Assembly (NCBI GenBank): GCA_015231825.1
Contig: JADGAV010000037.1
Span: 1-47,952, forward strand
Source of the DNA: SAR324 cluster bacterium
Lineage (GTDB): Bacteria > SAR324 > NAC60-12
DNA length: 47,952 nucleotides
Direction: 5' to 3'
How positions within the stretch are numbered: the stretch's first letter is position 1; every line of letters begins with the position of its first letter. The position numbers and the translations under genes are program-made. The notes beneath the pieces were generated by a model that made no database searches, was not told the DNA's origin, and saw nothing but the letters and a program-made list of their open reading frames with translations. Positions 18,868 through 28,500 of the stretch are shown in pieces.

Positions 18868-20865
18868 TTACTCTAAAACCGGTTTCATTCGAAGCGGAAT
18901 TACAAGCGCATCACGGGCAAGATCCGTGATGGGGAGAAGCAGGGATTCATCGTCTAAAGCCCAACGGGCGTAACGATTATTGAACTTTCGGTAACGGAGG
19001 ACGGCGCTTATTGTGAAGGGACCATTGGCCCAGTAAGGTATGGAAAATTCATATTTTACAATGTCCGTTTCCCCTGCAGTAATCACATTTCGAAAACTTT
19101 CGCCGACCATGTTAAACAAATCATGCTGCCAGACAGGCATGCGTTGACGATCAATGGGGATGGATCGATAAAAATGTGCACTCGGATCAATTTCATTCCC
19201 TGCAGACAAGCCTCCGCTTTCGAAAATTATATGATTTTCAGCATCAGCCACTCGAAACCAAAGCCAGGCTTCGTTGAGATCAAGGGTGCCTCCAGGAAAA
19301 TCATGACCGACACCAATATTACTCAGGCTGACATTGATTTTTACCTTGTCCCCCAAATTAAAATACGCGGGAGGCTCAGCTTCAAAACGCACCGTGTCTT
19401 GGGAAATACTGCGACTGCGGGTAGCATCTATTCTGCGTGGAGTTTCAATGGAGACACGGAGTTTGCCAGACTGCAAAAATTCCTGAGTCCTTTTTAAATG
19501 CTCGTGATCACCATTGAGCCAAGGAATTACTGTATTTGCTCCGGGGAAAAAATGGGACCGGAATTGCCCATTGTGATCAGCGGAAGGATCGTCTCCGGAA
19601 ACCAGGGGCATGTGGCAATCCTGACAACGTAAAATGCTTTGATGAGCAAAATTTTGTTCGCTTTGACCCGAAAACGGGCTATTCAGCCAAGCCGTGTATT
19701 CATCCTGCATCTTGATCCACCCCCATTTATTAAGCTCCTTATCCATGAATTGCGCATGGCAGGTGGCACAAAGTTGGGAACTTGAGAGCGGGGGTCGAGC
19801 CATATCCCGGCGATGAGCTTCTGGCTGGATTTTGATGAGAAAATTGTGAATTTTTTTCAAAATTGAAATTTCTTGATCTGCAAAGAGAACCTCTTTTTTA
19901 GGAGCAAAGAGAAAACTTCCCACCCCTTTGACATGCCTTACTTGATCCACTCCGTGACAACTCATACAACCAACGCCCTCCTGATTCGCCAAAGTATTTG
20001 CTTTACCGCCATGAAAACCACCTTCTGTCAGCTGTCCACTCAGCAGCGCAACCGGAGCATGACATCCTTCACAATATCTCGTGGCAGCCATTCCTTTCTT
20101 TTGGGCCAGCAGATTGATATTTTTTACATAGGCCCGATCTGACGCTGCCTGACTGTGTATGGAGGCTTTCCATTGTTCCGCAATTTGGGGATGACAGGTT
20201 CCACATTGGTCGGATCCGGCAATCCGACGAGCATCAATAAAACTTCCACTGATTGTTTCAGTTTGGCTGGGACGAAACGGATGCTGACCATATACCCATT
20301 GATAAGGCTTTATTTTTGCCTCATCCCGATAGGGAGAAGGCACAAAGGAATAAATTGCCGTTGCCCCTCCGACGGTCAAAACAGAAACAAGAATTGCAAT
20401 ACCACTGAGTTGGAAATTCCTTGATTTTCCTTCAATACGATTGCTGGTGGCAACCAAAATTCGGTGCAGGATGAGATGAACGGCGAGCAAAGCCAGTACA
20501 AGGTGTGCGGAGATAACGTGGATTTTAAGAACCCACCGGAAACTTTCCTCTTGACCGGCGATCATGATGTGAAGGCCTGAGGCGGTTTGGCACAGAATGA
20601 CCAAGACAAGTGCTATTCCAGATAAAGAAACCCATGGTCTGCGGATGCCCAGGGTGCGACGGAAATGATAGATGAGATAGGGAAGCGAGGCGGTTCCCAG
20701 AAAAACACCACTGAATGCATGAAGCAAATAGGTCCACTGACGCCAAATTGCTTCCCCTGGAAAGTAATAGGTCACCATTCCGCTGAAAGCCACCATTGGA
20801 AATAAAAAGACGACGTATGAAAGCCAGTTCTTTTCAATGCCTGAAAGCTTAGAAACCTTTTTCAT
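18868..20865 (-). CDS. Membrane-anchored five-haem cytochrome c with b-type-like N-terminal membrane domain
   Basis: 665 residues. Residues 1-175 hold about five transmembrane segments with membrane-placed histidines (LLHAF, YLIYHF, GLHIM, KIHVISAH, VHLILH), resembling a cytochrome b561/DUF4405-type dihaem domain. The periplasmic part has five CXXCH haem-c motifs: CGTCH (about 219), CEGCH (266), CMSCH (301), CATCH (367) and CQDCH (416). The C-terminal beta domain (480-660) has IGVGHDFPGGTLD, a motif seen in multihaem cytochromes of the c554-like group. The likely role is electron transfer between membrane quinones and periplasmic or extracellular partners; donor and acceptor are unknown. It starts 8 bp after the stop of the FG-GAP/UnbV/HEAT gene, so the two form an operon. 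It is not a standard NapC/NrfH (wrong fold and haem count). Confidence 0.9.
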   Translation of the reverse strand: MKKVSKLSGIEKNWLSYVVFLFPMVAFSGMVTYYFPGEAIWRQWTYLLHAFSGVFLGTASLPYLIYHFRRTLGIRRPWVSLSGIALVLVILCQTASGLHIMIAGQEESFRWVLKIHVISAHLVLALLAVHLILHRILVATSNRIEGKSRNFQLSGIAILVSVLTVGGATAIYSFVPSPYRDEAKIKPYQWVYGQHPFRPSQTETISGSFIDARRIAGSDQCGTCHPQIAEQWKASIHSQAASDRAYVKNINLLAQKKGMAATRYCEGCHAPVALLSGQLTEGGFHGGKANTLANQEGVGCMSCHGVDQVRHVKGVGSFLFAPKKEVLFADQEISILKKIHNFLIKIQPEAHRRDMARPPLSSSQLCATCHAQFMDKELNKWGWIKMQDEYTAWLNSPFSGQSEQNFAHQSILRCQDCHMPLVSGDDPSADHNGQFRSHFFPGANTVIPWLNGDHEHLKRTQEFLQSGKLRVSIETPRRIDATRSRSISQDTVRFEAEPPAYFNLGDKVKINVSLSNIGVGHDFPGGTLDLNEAWLWFRVADAENHIIFESGGLSAGNEIDPSAHFYRSIPIDRQRMPVWQHDLFNMVGESFRNVITAGETDIVKYEFSIPYWANGPFTISAVLRYRKFNNRYARWALDDESLLLPITDLARDALVIPLRMKPVLE

Positions 20866-20873
20866 TTCTATTC

Positions 20874-23800
20874 TTATTCTAATGACTGCACAATTTTATG
20901 AACACGTTCCGGGTATTGTAAACTCAATCCTTCAGCAGCAATTTTCCGAAGTTTTATTTGCTCTGTACTATCATTCAATATTTTCCAAAGCATGTCTTCT
21001 GCACGAGGATCATCTAACCGCGACAAATTGCTGACCGCCTCCAGATGAATCGGATCATGGCGCCGGTGAATCAATTTGAAAATTGTTTTGAATGAGTCCA
21101 TTCGATTTTGACGGCTGATATTTTCCATAATGAAAATCCGCAGCTGCAGCATCGTTTTCTGGGAAAAAAGCAATTGTTCCAGAATCTGTTTTGCCAATTT
21201 ACCATTTTGATCGATTAACAGTCCCACAACCGTTTGCTTGACGATTTCGGAAGAATCACGCAAACCACGACCCAGTATTTCCGGCAGCTCCTGACCGGGG
21301 ATTAAATTTGACTGCTGCATGGCCCAAAAACGAATGGCGGAGGCTCGTATCCGATCATCATAGTGGGAAAAAAATCGTGTCGGCAAATCCCTTTTGGTTG
21401 AAAATTTGATCAACGTGTCAATGACCGCAAGCTGGACTTCAATCGACTCCTGCCTGCTTGTCAAAATGGACCATAATCGTTGTTGCGTTTGCTCGTTTGG
21501 AAAAAATGCAAGGTGCTCTACGGCCTTCAGGCGGGTTTCTCTTACTTTCAGCATCTCAAATAAGAGTGGGGCAGGAATATCGCGGCTTTTTGGGTCATTG
21601 TTCTCAAGAATTGTTTGTCTGATAGATAGCGAAGGATCCTTTAGCCCCTGCAGGGCATAGTCCCTTTGCTGAGAGAGATCCAATCGGAATAAAAGTTGAT
21701 AGCTTTTTAGGCGGACAATTTCCTCTGGATGTTTCAGCAATGACTTTAGAAACACAATTGCAGCTCGGGTACCGCTTTGCGAAACCACTTCCATTCCCTC
21801 AAGGAGCAGGGTCAAAGGAATATCAAAATTGGTTTGTTGCAGCCTGTCAATGAGAATGTGAGTCAACTGGTTGTAGTTGAAGACAACTCCATCCACATCA
21901 TTTGAAAACAGAATTTTAAAAGTTTCCAAAGCCGAACGCGCTTGAACCTGCCCCATTTGCAGATCCAATGGAAACAAACTTTTAAAAAGAGCGGGTAGAT
22001 CCGGGGCATTGAGTCGTTGGAGTGCAATAAAGGTTTGAGCTTTCAGAGTTGCTGAAGAATGGGGATTCTGGATAATTTTAAACAGGGAAGGTAACGCACG
22101 GCGGTCCCGCAATAGTCCCAAAGCACGTACGGCCTGGATCTGTACCTGGTCCACAGGATCTGAAATCGTATCAATCAGGGCATCAAGACTCTGATAAGCC
22201 TCGGCATCCCCCAGTGCCCGTGCTGCACAGATGCGGACTTGGGGAATTTCATCAGTGAGCATTCGAAGCAGGTGAGGGATGGCTAAATTTTTTCGAAAAG
22301 GCAACGCTTCCTCTTCACGAAAAAAAAAGGAAAATGTTTCAGCCAAAGCACAACGAAGTTCAGGATCGGGATCGTTAAAAACGCGCAGCAGCCATCGAAC
22401 ACTTTCAGGAGCCTCAAACTTCATTAAAGCTTTGAAAGCGACCATTCGACGGTCCACATTCGGGTCCTCCAAAGCTTTTACCTGCCGGATCATCTCCTTT
22501 GCAACACCAGGGTCAGGAGGATTGAGCGAATTTTCTAATTGTGGAGAAGATGCACTCTGATCACCGGGACGGGGATATAGCAAGTCCCAGCTTTTTTCTC
22601 CTTGAACGAAGCTCAGGTACTGATTGATCGGCAGTTTTTGATACCGCTGCAAATCCCCATCCGGCCAGCGGATTTTGAGTTCCTCAATTTGTACATCCGT
22701 TCCCAAGCCAAAATGAAGGCGGGGATCATTTGAGGAAAAACTCCCGCTTCCCCGCTGCATCTCCCGATACTGAATTCCTTTGGAACTCCGCAGCCATACT
22801 TTGGCGCCAACTGCATCCCGATTACTATCAACACCCTGCAGCTGAACTCCAAACCAGTTTCCAGAAACCGACTGATTGAGCATCAATTGACCGAAATCGT
22901 TGTTGTTGACAACATAAATGTCAACCGTACCATTATTGTCAAAATCTGCAAAAACAGTTCCCCGGGAAGAGGCCACGTCCTCGAATGCCAAATCAGACCG
23001 GGTTCTTTGGAAAATCCCGCCACCCCGGTTCAGCCAAAAGAGATTGCTTTGTCCTTGAGTGAGAGCTGAGGAGTTCAAAGAAGGAGTTCTCAAGCCTGCC
23101 GCTATAAAAGCATCCAACCAACCGTCATTGTTAAAATCAAATAGTCCTGTCCCCCATCCGGAAAAGCCCAGTACTTCTTCCACGCCCAAATTTCGGGCAC
23201 GGGCCTGGTCCTCGAACCAGGCCAACTGGAATTTTTTTTCTGAGGGAGACAAGGTTTCTGAATTGTTGGTCAACAAGATCGGGAGAAGACCTTGAGGGCT
23301 GCTGAGCAGGAAATCAAGATCGCCATCATTGTCAATGTCCCCACTTGCGATTCCCCTCGACCCTGATGCTGTGCTCACCTGTGACTTGAGAAGAGTCTCT
23401 TTAAAACCTTTCTTTCCCTGATTCAAAAACAAAACGTTAGAGGAACCCCTGTCGTTAACAACAAACAAATCCGGCAGGTGATCGTTGTTGAGATCTGACC
23501 ATAAAGCGGCAAGTCCTTTTCCAGCCGCATCTTCTACCCCTGCCTGAGCGGTATAGTTTTCAAATTTGAAGCTCCCCATATTGCGATAGAGGCGATTGCT
23601 TTCGCTGTCATACAGGTCTGGATTGAAAGCCGGAAATACCGGGCTGATGTAACTGCTGTTCTGCTCAAAAATTTGTGTGCCCCTCTCATAACGAAGGTAG
23701 TTTACGACATAGATATCCAAGTCCCCGTCGAGATCAAAGTCCGTAAGAGCAGCAGAAGCAGACCAATGTTCCCCGCTAATGCCAGAATAGATTGTTAGAT

Positions 23801-24374
23801 CGCTAAAGGTACCATCTCCGTTGTTACGTAAGAGAGAATTGCTGCCTTTGTGCGTCACCAATAAATCAGGGGCTCCATCATTGTCGAAATCCCCGCTGAC
23901 GCATCCGATTCCCTGACCGCGGAGAGCAATCCCGGAAGAGACTGTAACATCTTCAAATTTTGCGTTGCCTGAATTTCGAAAGAGACGATGGCCTTGAGCC
24001 TTTTGCCACCAAGACCGCCTTCCATAGTAGTAGGTCTGACCAGACCCATTGACAAGAAAAAGGTCCAGCCAGCCATCCTGGTCAAAATCAAGTGCACAAG
24101 CTCCGCTTCCAGTCACTTCATCTAATCCGGTGAGGCTTTTTCCAGCCCGTTGGCGATGCTCAAACAGCAAACCCGATGAGAGAGTATGATCTTGAAAATC
24201 AGGAACATTCGAATTCTGCAAAAACAGTGGAGAAGACGGTGATCTTTGAACATTCACTTGGCGATAGGGAAAAGGAAGAGAAGGAGTTGCAACAACAATC
24301 CAAACCAGACCCAAAAAAGTTCCTCCAAAAACAACGATTTTTAAAATCAAAGTATCGTATGGATTCCTTTTCAT
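20874..24374 (-). CDS. FG-GAP/VCBS propeller + ASPIC/UnbV + HEAT-repeat protein, membrane-anchored (CRTAC1-like)
   Basis: 1166 residues from the ATG at 24374. A TTG at 24386 is in frame but would add only four residues; GACGGGA lies just before the ATG. Residues 1-30 form a signal anchor (LILKIVVFGGTFLGLVWIVV). Residues 60-520 are FG-GAP/VCBS repeats with calcium-type loops (DFDQDGWLDLFLV, DFDNDGAPDLLV, DFDLDGDLDIYVV, DFNNDGWLDAFI). An ASPIC/UnbV domain follows (about 520-600, GSGSFSSNDPRLHFGLG, IRWPDG). The rest, about 630-1160, is HEAT/PBS-lyase-like helical repeats (RALGDAEAYQSLDALI, RALGLLRDRRALPSL). CRTAC1-type proteins are exported and often sit beside multihaem cytochromes, as here. 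A scaffold role for the cytochrome is inference. Confidence 0.9.
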   Translation of the reverse strand: MKRNPYDTLILKIVVFGGTFLGLVWIVVATPSLPFPYRQVNVQRSPSSPLFLQNSNVPDFQDHTLSSGLLFEHRQRAGKSLTGLDEVTGSGACALDFDQDGWLDLFLVNGSGQTYYYGRRSWWQKAQGHRLFRNSGNAKFEDVTVSSGIALRGQGIGCVSGDFDNDGAPDLLVTHKGSNSLLRNNGDGTFSDLTIYSGISGEHWSASAALTDFDLDGDLDIYVVNYLRYERGTQIFEQNSSYISPVFPAFNPDLYDSESNRLYRNMGSFKFENYTAQAGVEDAAGKGLAALWSDLNNDHLPDLFVVNDRGSSNVLFLNQGKKGFKETLLKSQVSTASGSRGIASGDIDNDGDLDFLLSSPQGLLPILLTNNSETLSPSEKKFQLAWFEDQARARNLGVEEVLGFSGWGTGLFDFNNDGWLDAFIAAGLRTPSLNSSALTQGQSNLFWLNRGGGIFQRTRSDLAFEDVASSRGTVFADFDNNGTVDIYVVNNNDFGQLMLNQSVSGNWFGVQLQGVDSNRDAVGAKVWLRSSKGIQYREMQRGSGSFSSNDPRLHFGLGTDVQIEELKIRWPDGDLQRYQKLPINQYLSFVQGEKSWDLLYPRPGDQSASSPQLENSLNPPDPGVAKEMIRQVKALEDPNVDRRMVAFKALMKFEAPESVRWLLRVFNDPDPELRCALAETFSFFFREEEALPFRKNLAIPHLLRMLTDEIPQVRICAARALGDAEAYQSLDALIDTISDPVDQVQIQAVRALGLLRDRRALPSLFKIIQNPHSSATLKAQTFIALQRLNAPDLPALFKSLFPLDLQMGQVQARSALETFKILFSNDVDGVVFNYNQLTHILIDRLQQTNFDIPLTLLLEGMEVVSQSGTRAAIVFLKSLLKHPEEIVRLKSYQLLFRLDLSQQRDYALQGLKDPSLSIRQTILENNDPKSRDIPAPLLFEMLKVRETRLKAVEHLAFFPNEQTQQRLWSILTSRQESIEVQLAVIDTLIKFSTKRDLPTRFFSHYDDRIRASAIRFWAMQQSNLIPGQELPEILGRGLRDSSEIVKQTVVGLLIDQNGKLAKQILEQLLFSQKTMLQLRIFIMENISRQNRMDSFKTIFKLIHRRHDPIHLEAVSNLSRLDDPRAEDMLWKILNDSTEQIKLRKIAAEGLSLQYPERVHKIVQSLE

Positions 24375-24641
24375 TTTTCCCGTCAATAATGGATCAGTTC
24401 CTCAGTTTCAGATGCGCTTCTTTTTCAGCAGGGGTTTTTCAAAGAAGGAGACCTGCATTGCAATTCATAATGGCAGCAAAGCAGACATATACCACCAAGA
24501 TTTGCAATTTTGTAGGAAAATTTGCGATATTTTTCAGAGCAAGAAGACGCCGAATGATCGACATCATTTTGAAGAACGGAAGGATTGATTCGGGATCTTT
24601 GGAGAATGCAGGGGAGAGTGGAACTGATTTGAGAAAAAGTC

Positions 24642-25496
24642 TTAGGAGGTGATCCAGTCGTCTCTCAATTTTTTGGAATGGGCCAAATAGTCAATGAGGG
24701 CGGACCGGTCCTTTTCGCGAATCGCCTTTTCCATTTTTGCCAAGATTTTCTGAAAATTTTCGATTCCTTGAAGGAGATGGGACTCGTTTTCCAGGAAAAT
24801 ATCTGCCCACATTACAGGGCTGGATGCAGCAATTCGTGAAAAATCTTTGAGTCCGGCACCAAAATACCCCAGTATTTCAGGAGTATCACCAGTCCCCACT
24901 GCCTCAATTGCTGCATAAGCCAAAAGGTGTGGTAAATGACTGACCCGCGAGAAGATGAAATCATGGAGTTCGGCTGTCATTTCATGGACATTGCTTCCCA
25001 GGGCCATCCATAGCTTTTTTAATTGCTCCAGAGAAGGAAGATGGGTGTTTTCGGTTGGTGTAAAAATGAATTTTTTATTCTGGAATAAACCGACTCGCGC
25101 ACTTTCCGGGCCAAAATTTTCTGAGCCGGAGATCGGATGTCCCGCGACAAAGTGGATGCCCTCAAAGTTTTGCTGCTCCATAAATGTCAGGACCGGGTTC
25201 TTGACACTGCCTACATCGGTGAGGATGGTCTGGGGGCTCAACCAGGGGTATAATTGCTCAATGACCTGACTCATTGAGGCGACCGGCACTGCCACAACAA
25301 CCAGTTCCGCATTTGAAAGCTGACGATTCCATTCTGGAAATGCACGGTCAGCAATCCCTAAACGTTCGGCAGAGGAACAGTGTGCAGGGTTGATATCATA
25401 GCCCAGGACATTTTTACACAAATTTAACTTTTTGATATCCAGCGCGAAAGAACCGCCTATCAATCCCAAGCCAATCACAGCGACCGTATCAAACAT
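24642..25496 (-). CDS. tyrA: Prephenate dehydrogenase
   Basis: 284 residues, the usual length for monofunctional TyrA. It catalyses NAD(P)-dependent oxidative decarboxylation of prephenate to 4-hydroxyphenylpyruvate in tyrosine synthesis, in the cytoplasm. The Rossmann motif VIGLGLIGGSFA is at residues 7-18. The active-site region GHPISGSE and the helical dimerisation domain with SHLPHLLAYA are intact. No ACT or chorismate mutase domain is present, so feedback control may lie elsewhere. AGGAG is 6 bp before the ATG. It lies 87 bp downstream of secF on the same strand. The 3' end codes RDDWITS with bases TGGATCACCTCC, identical to the end of 16S rRNA. Confidence 0.95.
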   Translation of the reverse strand: MFDTVAVIGLGLIGGSFALDIKKLNLCKNVLGYDINPAHCSSAERLGIADRAFPEWNRQLSNAELVVVAVPVASMSQVIEQLYPWLSPQTILTDVGSVKNPVLTFMEQQNFEGIHFVAGHPISGSENFGPESARVGLFQNKKFIFTPTENTHLPSLEQLKKLWMALGSNVHEMTAELHDFIFSRVSHLPHLLAYAAIEAVGTGDTPEILGYFGAGLKDFSRIAASSPVMWADIFLENESHLLQGIENFQKILAKMEKAIREKDRSALIDYLAHSKKLRDDWITS

Positions 25497-25512
25497 TTGG
25501 GCTCCTGAATGT

Positions 25513-25542
25513 TTTATTGATTCTGCAAAACTTTTTTTTCAA
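25513..25542 (-). promoter_or_regulatory. Candidate sigma-70 promoter for tyrA
   Basis: On the minus strand TTGAAA and AATAAA are separated by 18 bp, about 17 bp before the tyrA ATG. The resulting leader would be very short but would still hold the AGGAG ribosome site. Weak evidence; tyrA may also be read through from secF. Confidence 0.35.
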
Positions 25543-25583
25543 GTTTACGATCACTGCACAATGTTCAGATCGGATCAGATTTT

Positions 25584-26495
25584 TTAACTTTGCGGTTTAG
25601 GAGAGGGGGCTTTGATGCTCATTTGAATCAGCAAGGGGCTGGCAACATAGATCGAAGAATACGTTCCAATCATGATACCTATCAAAATGCCAAATGCGAA
25701 ATCGTGAATTATTTCTCCCCCGAGAAAAAAAAGCGCCAGGACCACAAACAAAGTCGTTCCAGATGTCAGAATCGTGCGACTGAGTGTTTCATTGATGCTC
25801 AAATTGATCACTTCTTCCAGCGTCTTTTTGCGGAAACGGGCAATATTTTCACGGATACGATCAAAAATGACGATTGTATCATTGAGTGAGTACCCCACCA
25901 CAGTCAACAATGCCGCCACAACAGGGAGAGAAAATTCCTTATCGAAAATAGAAAGAAAGCCGATGACAATGAAAATATCATGAGTCAGGGTAAGAATCGC
26001 GCTGATTCCAAATTTCCAGTGAAAGCGGAATGAAATATATACCAGAATCAGGGCCAGTGAGATCAAGATTGCGTAAAGGGCACTCAGTCTCAATTCATCT
26101 CCCACCTGAGGGCCGACACTCTCAACGCTGCGAACCTCGAGTTGGGGATAATTTTTTGAAAGCAGTTTTTTAATGCTTTCTGTCAGTTCCGCTCCTTTTC
26201 CAAAGGGGTTGTCTAAGGGTAAGACCAATTTGATTTCATTGCTATCCCCAATTGTCTGAAGATTGACAGAAGGCACACCGGGACGGTTGAAGAGGTCTCT
26301 GATCTGATCCAAATCAACGGTTTGATTGAGCTGAATACGAACCTGAAATCCCCCCTTAAAATCAATCCCATAGTTGAGACCTTTATGAAAAAAGACCGAG
26401 ATTGCTGCCATCAGAATTAGTGCTGCTGAAACGATGATGGCAATCCGTTTTTTGCCAAGAAAATCAAAATGGGTATCGTCTTTGAGAATTCTCAT
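25584..26495 (-). CDS. secF: Protein translocase subunit SecF
   Basis: 303 residues, typical for SecF. It works with SecD to drive late steps of Sec protein export using the proton gradient. The N-terminal transmembrane helix precedes GIDFKGG (the SecF signature) and a periplasmic P1-type domain, then five transmembrane helices with VVGYSLNDTIVIFDRIREN, the conserved RND-like proton-path segment. AAGGGA lies before the ATG, 11 bp after the secD stop. The window's own very large secreted proteins would be expected cargo of the Sec route, judging by their signal peptides. Confidence 0.97.
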   Translation of the reverse strand: MRILKDDTHFDFLGKKRIAIIVSAALILMAAISVFFHKGLNYGIDFKGGFQVRIQLNQTVDLDQIRDLFNRPGVPSVNLQTIGDSNEIKLVLPLDNPFGKGAELTESIKKLLSKNYPQLEVRSVESVGPQVGDELRLSALYAILISLALILVYISFRFHWKFGISAILTLTHDIFIVIGFLSIFDKEFSLPVVAALLTVVGYSLNDTIVIFDRIRENIARFRKKTLEEVINLSINETLSRTILTSGTTLFVVLALFFLGGEIIHDFAFGILIGIMIGTYSSIYVASPLLIQMSIKAPSPKPQS

Positions 26496-26506
26496 TAATC
26501 CCTTTT

Positions 26507-28078
26507 CTAAATACTAATATTTTTCAATTGTTTTCGGTTCAGATAAACCACTTGAAAGAAAAAGCGAGTGACAACAATGGCAGTGAACATACTGGCAAGA
26601 ATTCCAATCGAAAGCGTCACAGCAAATCCTTTGATGGGCCCTCTTCCAAACTGCAACAGTGCCAGGGCTCCAAAAAGGGTGGTAATATTGGCATCGACAA
26701 TAGTCAAAAAAGCCTTGTTGAATCCTTCACTGATCGCTGCGCGAGGATGCCCGGCCCGCTTTATTTCTTCGCGTATCCGTTCAAAAATAAGAACATTGGC
26801 ATCCACAGACATTCCCAAAGTCAGCACCATTCCAGCCATACCCGGGAGGGTCAGGGTCGCTTCAAACATGCCCAATACAGCCACTACAAGAATCAGGTTA
26901 AAAATCAGTGCGACATTGGCAAAAACACCCGAGAGCATATAGTAGATCATCATGAAGATCAGTACAACAACAGCTCCGATCACAAGCGACGTCAGTCCCT
27001 GTCGTACGGAATCTTCACCGAGGCTTGCTCCAACCGTTCGTTCCTCTCTAATTTCAATCGGAGCCGGCAGGGCTCCTGAACGTAAAGTAACGGCCAAATC
27101 AGAAGCCTCTTCTATTGTGAATTGACCTGAAATCGAGGCCTCTCCTCCGAGAATCGCTTCCCGAATCACAGGAGCTGATTTGACTTTATCGTCCAACACG
27201 ATGGCCAATCGCCTGCCTCTGTTTTTTTGAGTGATTTTTCCAAAGCGATCCGCACCTATAGAATCAAAAGAGAGTCCGACTCCCGGTTGGTTATCATTGG
27301 GATCAAAACGCACCTGGGCATCGCGAATGAATTCGCCAGTCAATACCGGCTTTTTCTCCAATACGTAAGGAATCCGCCTGACCACTTTGCCGGTGACCGG
27401 ATCAATTTCTTCTTCATATTTTAAAACAGAGGTCTGCTCGTTGAAGTTGTTTTCCGTGGCGTAATCCTGAACCAGAAAAAATTGAAGCACCGCCGTTGTC
27501 CCAACAAGCTTGATGGCCCGATCCCGATCCTTCAATCCGGGCAATTGAATCAAGATGCTGTTATCTCCCCTTTTTTGAATGGTTGGTTCAGTCACTCCAA
27601 ATTGGTCTATGCGGTTACGAATCACCTCCAGTGCTTGATCAATTGCGCTTTCTTTAACCCGAGTCACTTCATCTGCCTGCAATGTCAGGGTCGTGCTTGT
27701 ATCTTCTTCTTCCTGGTCAAACTGGACCAGGAAACGATCGTAGGGAGAAGCATTGAAATCCACTTTTTCTCCAGATGCCAACTCGATGACCAATTGAGTG
27801 TCACTGACAACTTCGACCCTCAAATAATCCACCTGATTGTCAATCAGATTATCTTCCAATTCCTGAGCAGTCCGTTGCAGAACAGCATTCACTGCTTCAT
27901 CAACAAGTACTTCAATATCGAGGTACATACCGCCTTGGAGATCGAGGCCAAGATTGACCTTCTTGCTCACTTCCTGAGGATTTCCTCCCTCTCGGTAAGC
28001 TTGATAGGTGGGGTAACAGTAATAGAGGCTGATTGCCAATACGGCAAAAATCAACAGTCCTTTGAAACGTAAATCCAT
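26507..28078 (-). CDS. secD: Protein translocase subunit SecD
   Basis: 523 residues. It has an N-terminal transmembrane helix, then LGLDLQGGMYLDIEV, a large periplasmic P1 domain (RNRIDQFGVTEPTIQKRG, ILIQLPG) and head segment (ISGQFTIEEASDLAVTLRSG), and six C-terminal helices with GMSVDANVLIFERIREE, the conserved proton-path motif. Length and motif order match SecD. It lies between yajC (48 bp upstream) and secF (11 bp downstream) in the classic yajC-secD-secF order. The ribosome site is weak. Confidence 0.97.
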   Translation of the reverse strand: MDLRFKGLLIFAVLAISLYYCYPTYQAYREGGNPQEVSKKVNLGLDLQGGMYLDIEVLVDEAVNAVLQRTAQELEDNLIDNQVDYLRVEVVSDTQLVIELASGEKVDFNASPYDRFLVQFDQEEEDTSTTLTLQADEVTRVKESAIDQALEVIRNRIDQFGVTEPTIQKRGDNSILIQLPGLKDRDRAIKLVGTTAVLQFFLVQDYATENNFNEQTSVLKYEEEIDPVTGKVVRRIPYVLEKKPVLTGEFIRDAQVRFDPNDNQPGVGLSFDSIGADRFGKITQKNRGRRLAIVLDDKVKSAPVIREAILGGEASISGQFTIEEASDLAVTLRSGALPAPIEIREERTVGASLGEDSVRQGLTSLVIGAVVVLIFMMIYYMLSGVFANVALIFNLILVVAVLGMFEATLTLPGMAGMVLTLGMSVDANVLIFERIREEIKRAGHPRAAISEGFNKAFLTIVDANITTLFGALALLQFGRGPIKGFAVTLSIGILASMFTAIVVTRFFFQVVYLNRKQLKNISI

Positions 28079-28126
28079 GCTATCGTTATTTGAAAGGGTT
28101 TGGGTTGGAAACTGGGAATCAATTTA

Positions 28127-28453
28127 TTATGTTTTATCGTTCTGATTCTCTAACCTAGTAATATTCTGGCGGTCCAACTGAATTCGAACTTTATCGGCAA
28201 TTTCAAGGGTGATCACATTGTCCCCGAGTTTGTAAACCGTTCCATGAATTCCCCCATTGGTGACCACCTTGTCTCCCTTTTGAAGATCATTGATCATCTG
28301 CTGAAGCGCCTTTTGTTTCTTTTGTTGGGGTCGAATCAGCAAAAAATAAAAGACCACAAAAATCAGTACGAAGGGAAGCATTCCAAAGAGTGGACTCTCA
28401 GTAATCGAAGCGGGGACACCTTGTGCCATGGCGTCAGTAACAAATGGAAACAT
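28127..28453 (-). CDS. yajC: Preprotein translocase accessory protein YajC
   Basis: 108 residues. One transmembrane helix (FVLIFVVFYFLLIRPQQKK) carries the YajC signature, followed by a small cytoplasmic beta domain (DKVVTNGGIHGTVYKLGDN). YajC associates with SecDF and SecYEG. It is the first gene of the yajC-secD-secF operon. The N-terminal extension has MAQG and may mark a slightly different start, but no better ribosome site is visible. Confidence 0.95.
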   Translation of the reverse strand: MFPFVTDAMAQGVPASITESPLFGMLPFVLIFVVFYFLLIRPQQKKQKALQQMINDLQKGDKVVTNGGIHGTVYKLGDNVITLEIADKVRIQLDRQNITRLENQNDKT

Positions 28454-28500
28454 TTTATTGTCTTTCGTAATGAAGGTTGCCTGATCTTTTCCATGATGAG

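Noticed and set aside
24439..24567. 42-residue minus-strand ORF upstream of the UnbV/HEAT gene
   Set aside because: No ribosome site and only weak hydrophobicity; probably chance in the 267-bp gap, which holds nothing else clear.
24642..24656. Perfect Shine-Dalgarno on the plus strand (AGGAGGTGATCC)
   Set aside because: No start codon at useful distance and no gene downstream on the plus strand; it is the complement of the tyrA end.
26528..27079. 183-codon plus-strand frame opposite secD
   Set aside because: secD on the other strand is fully supported by family motifs; this frame is low-complexity (His/Asn/Ser-rich).
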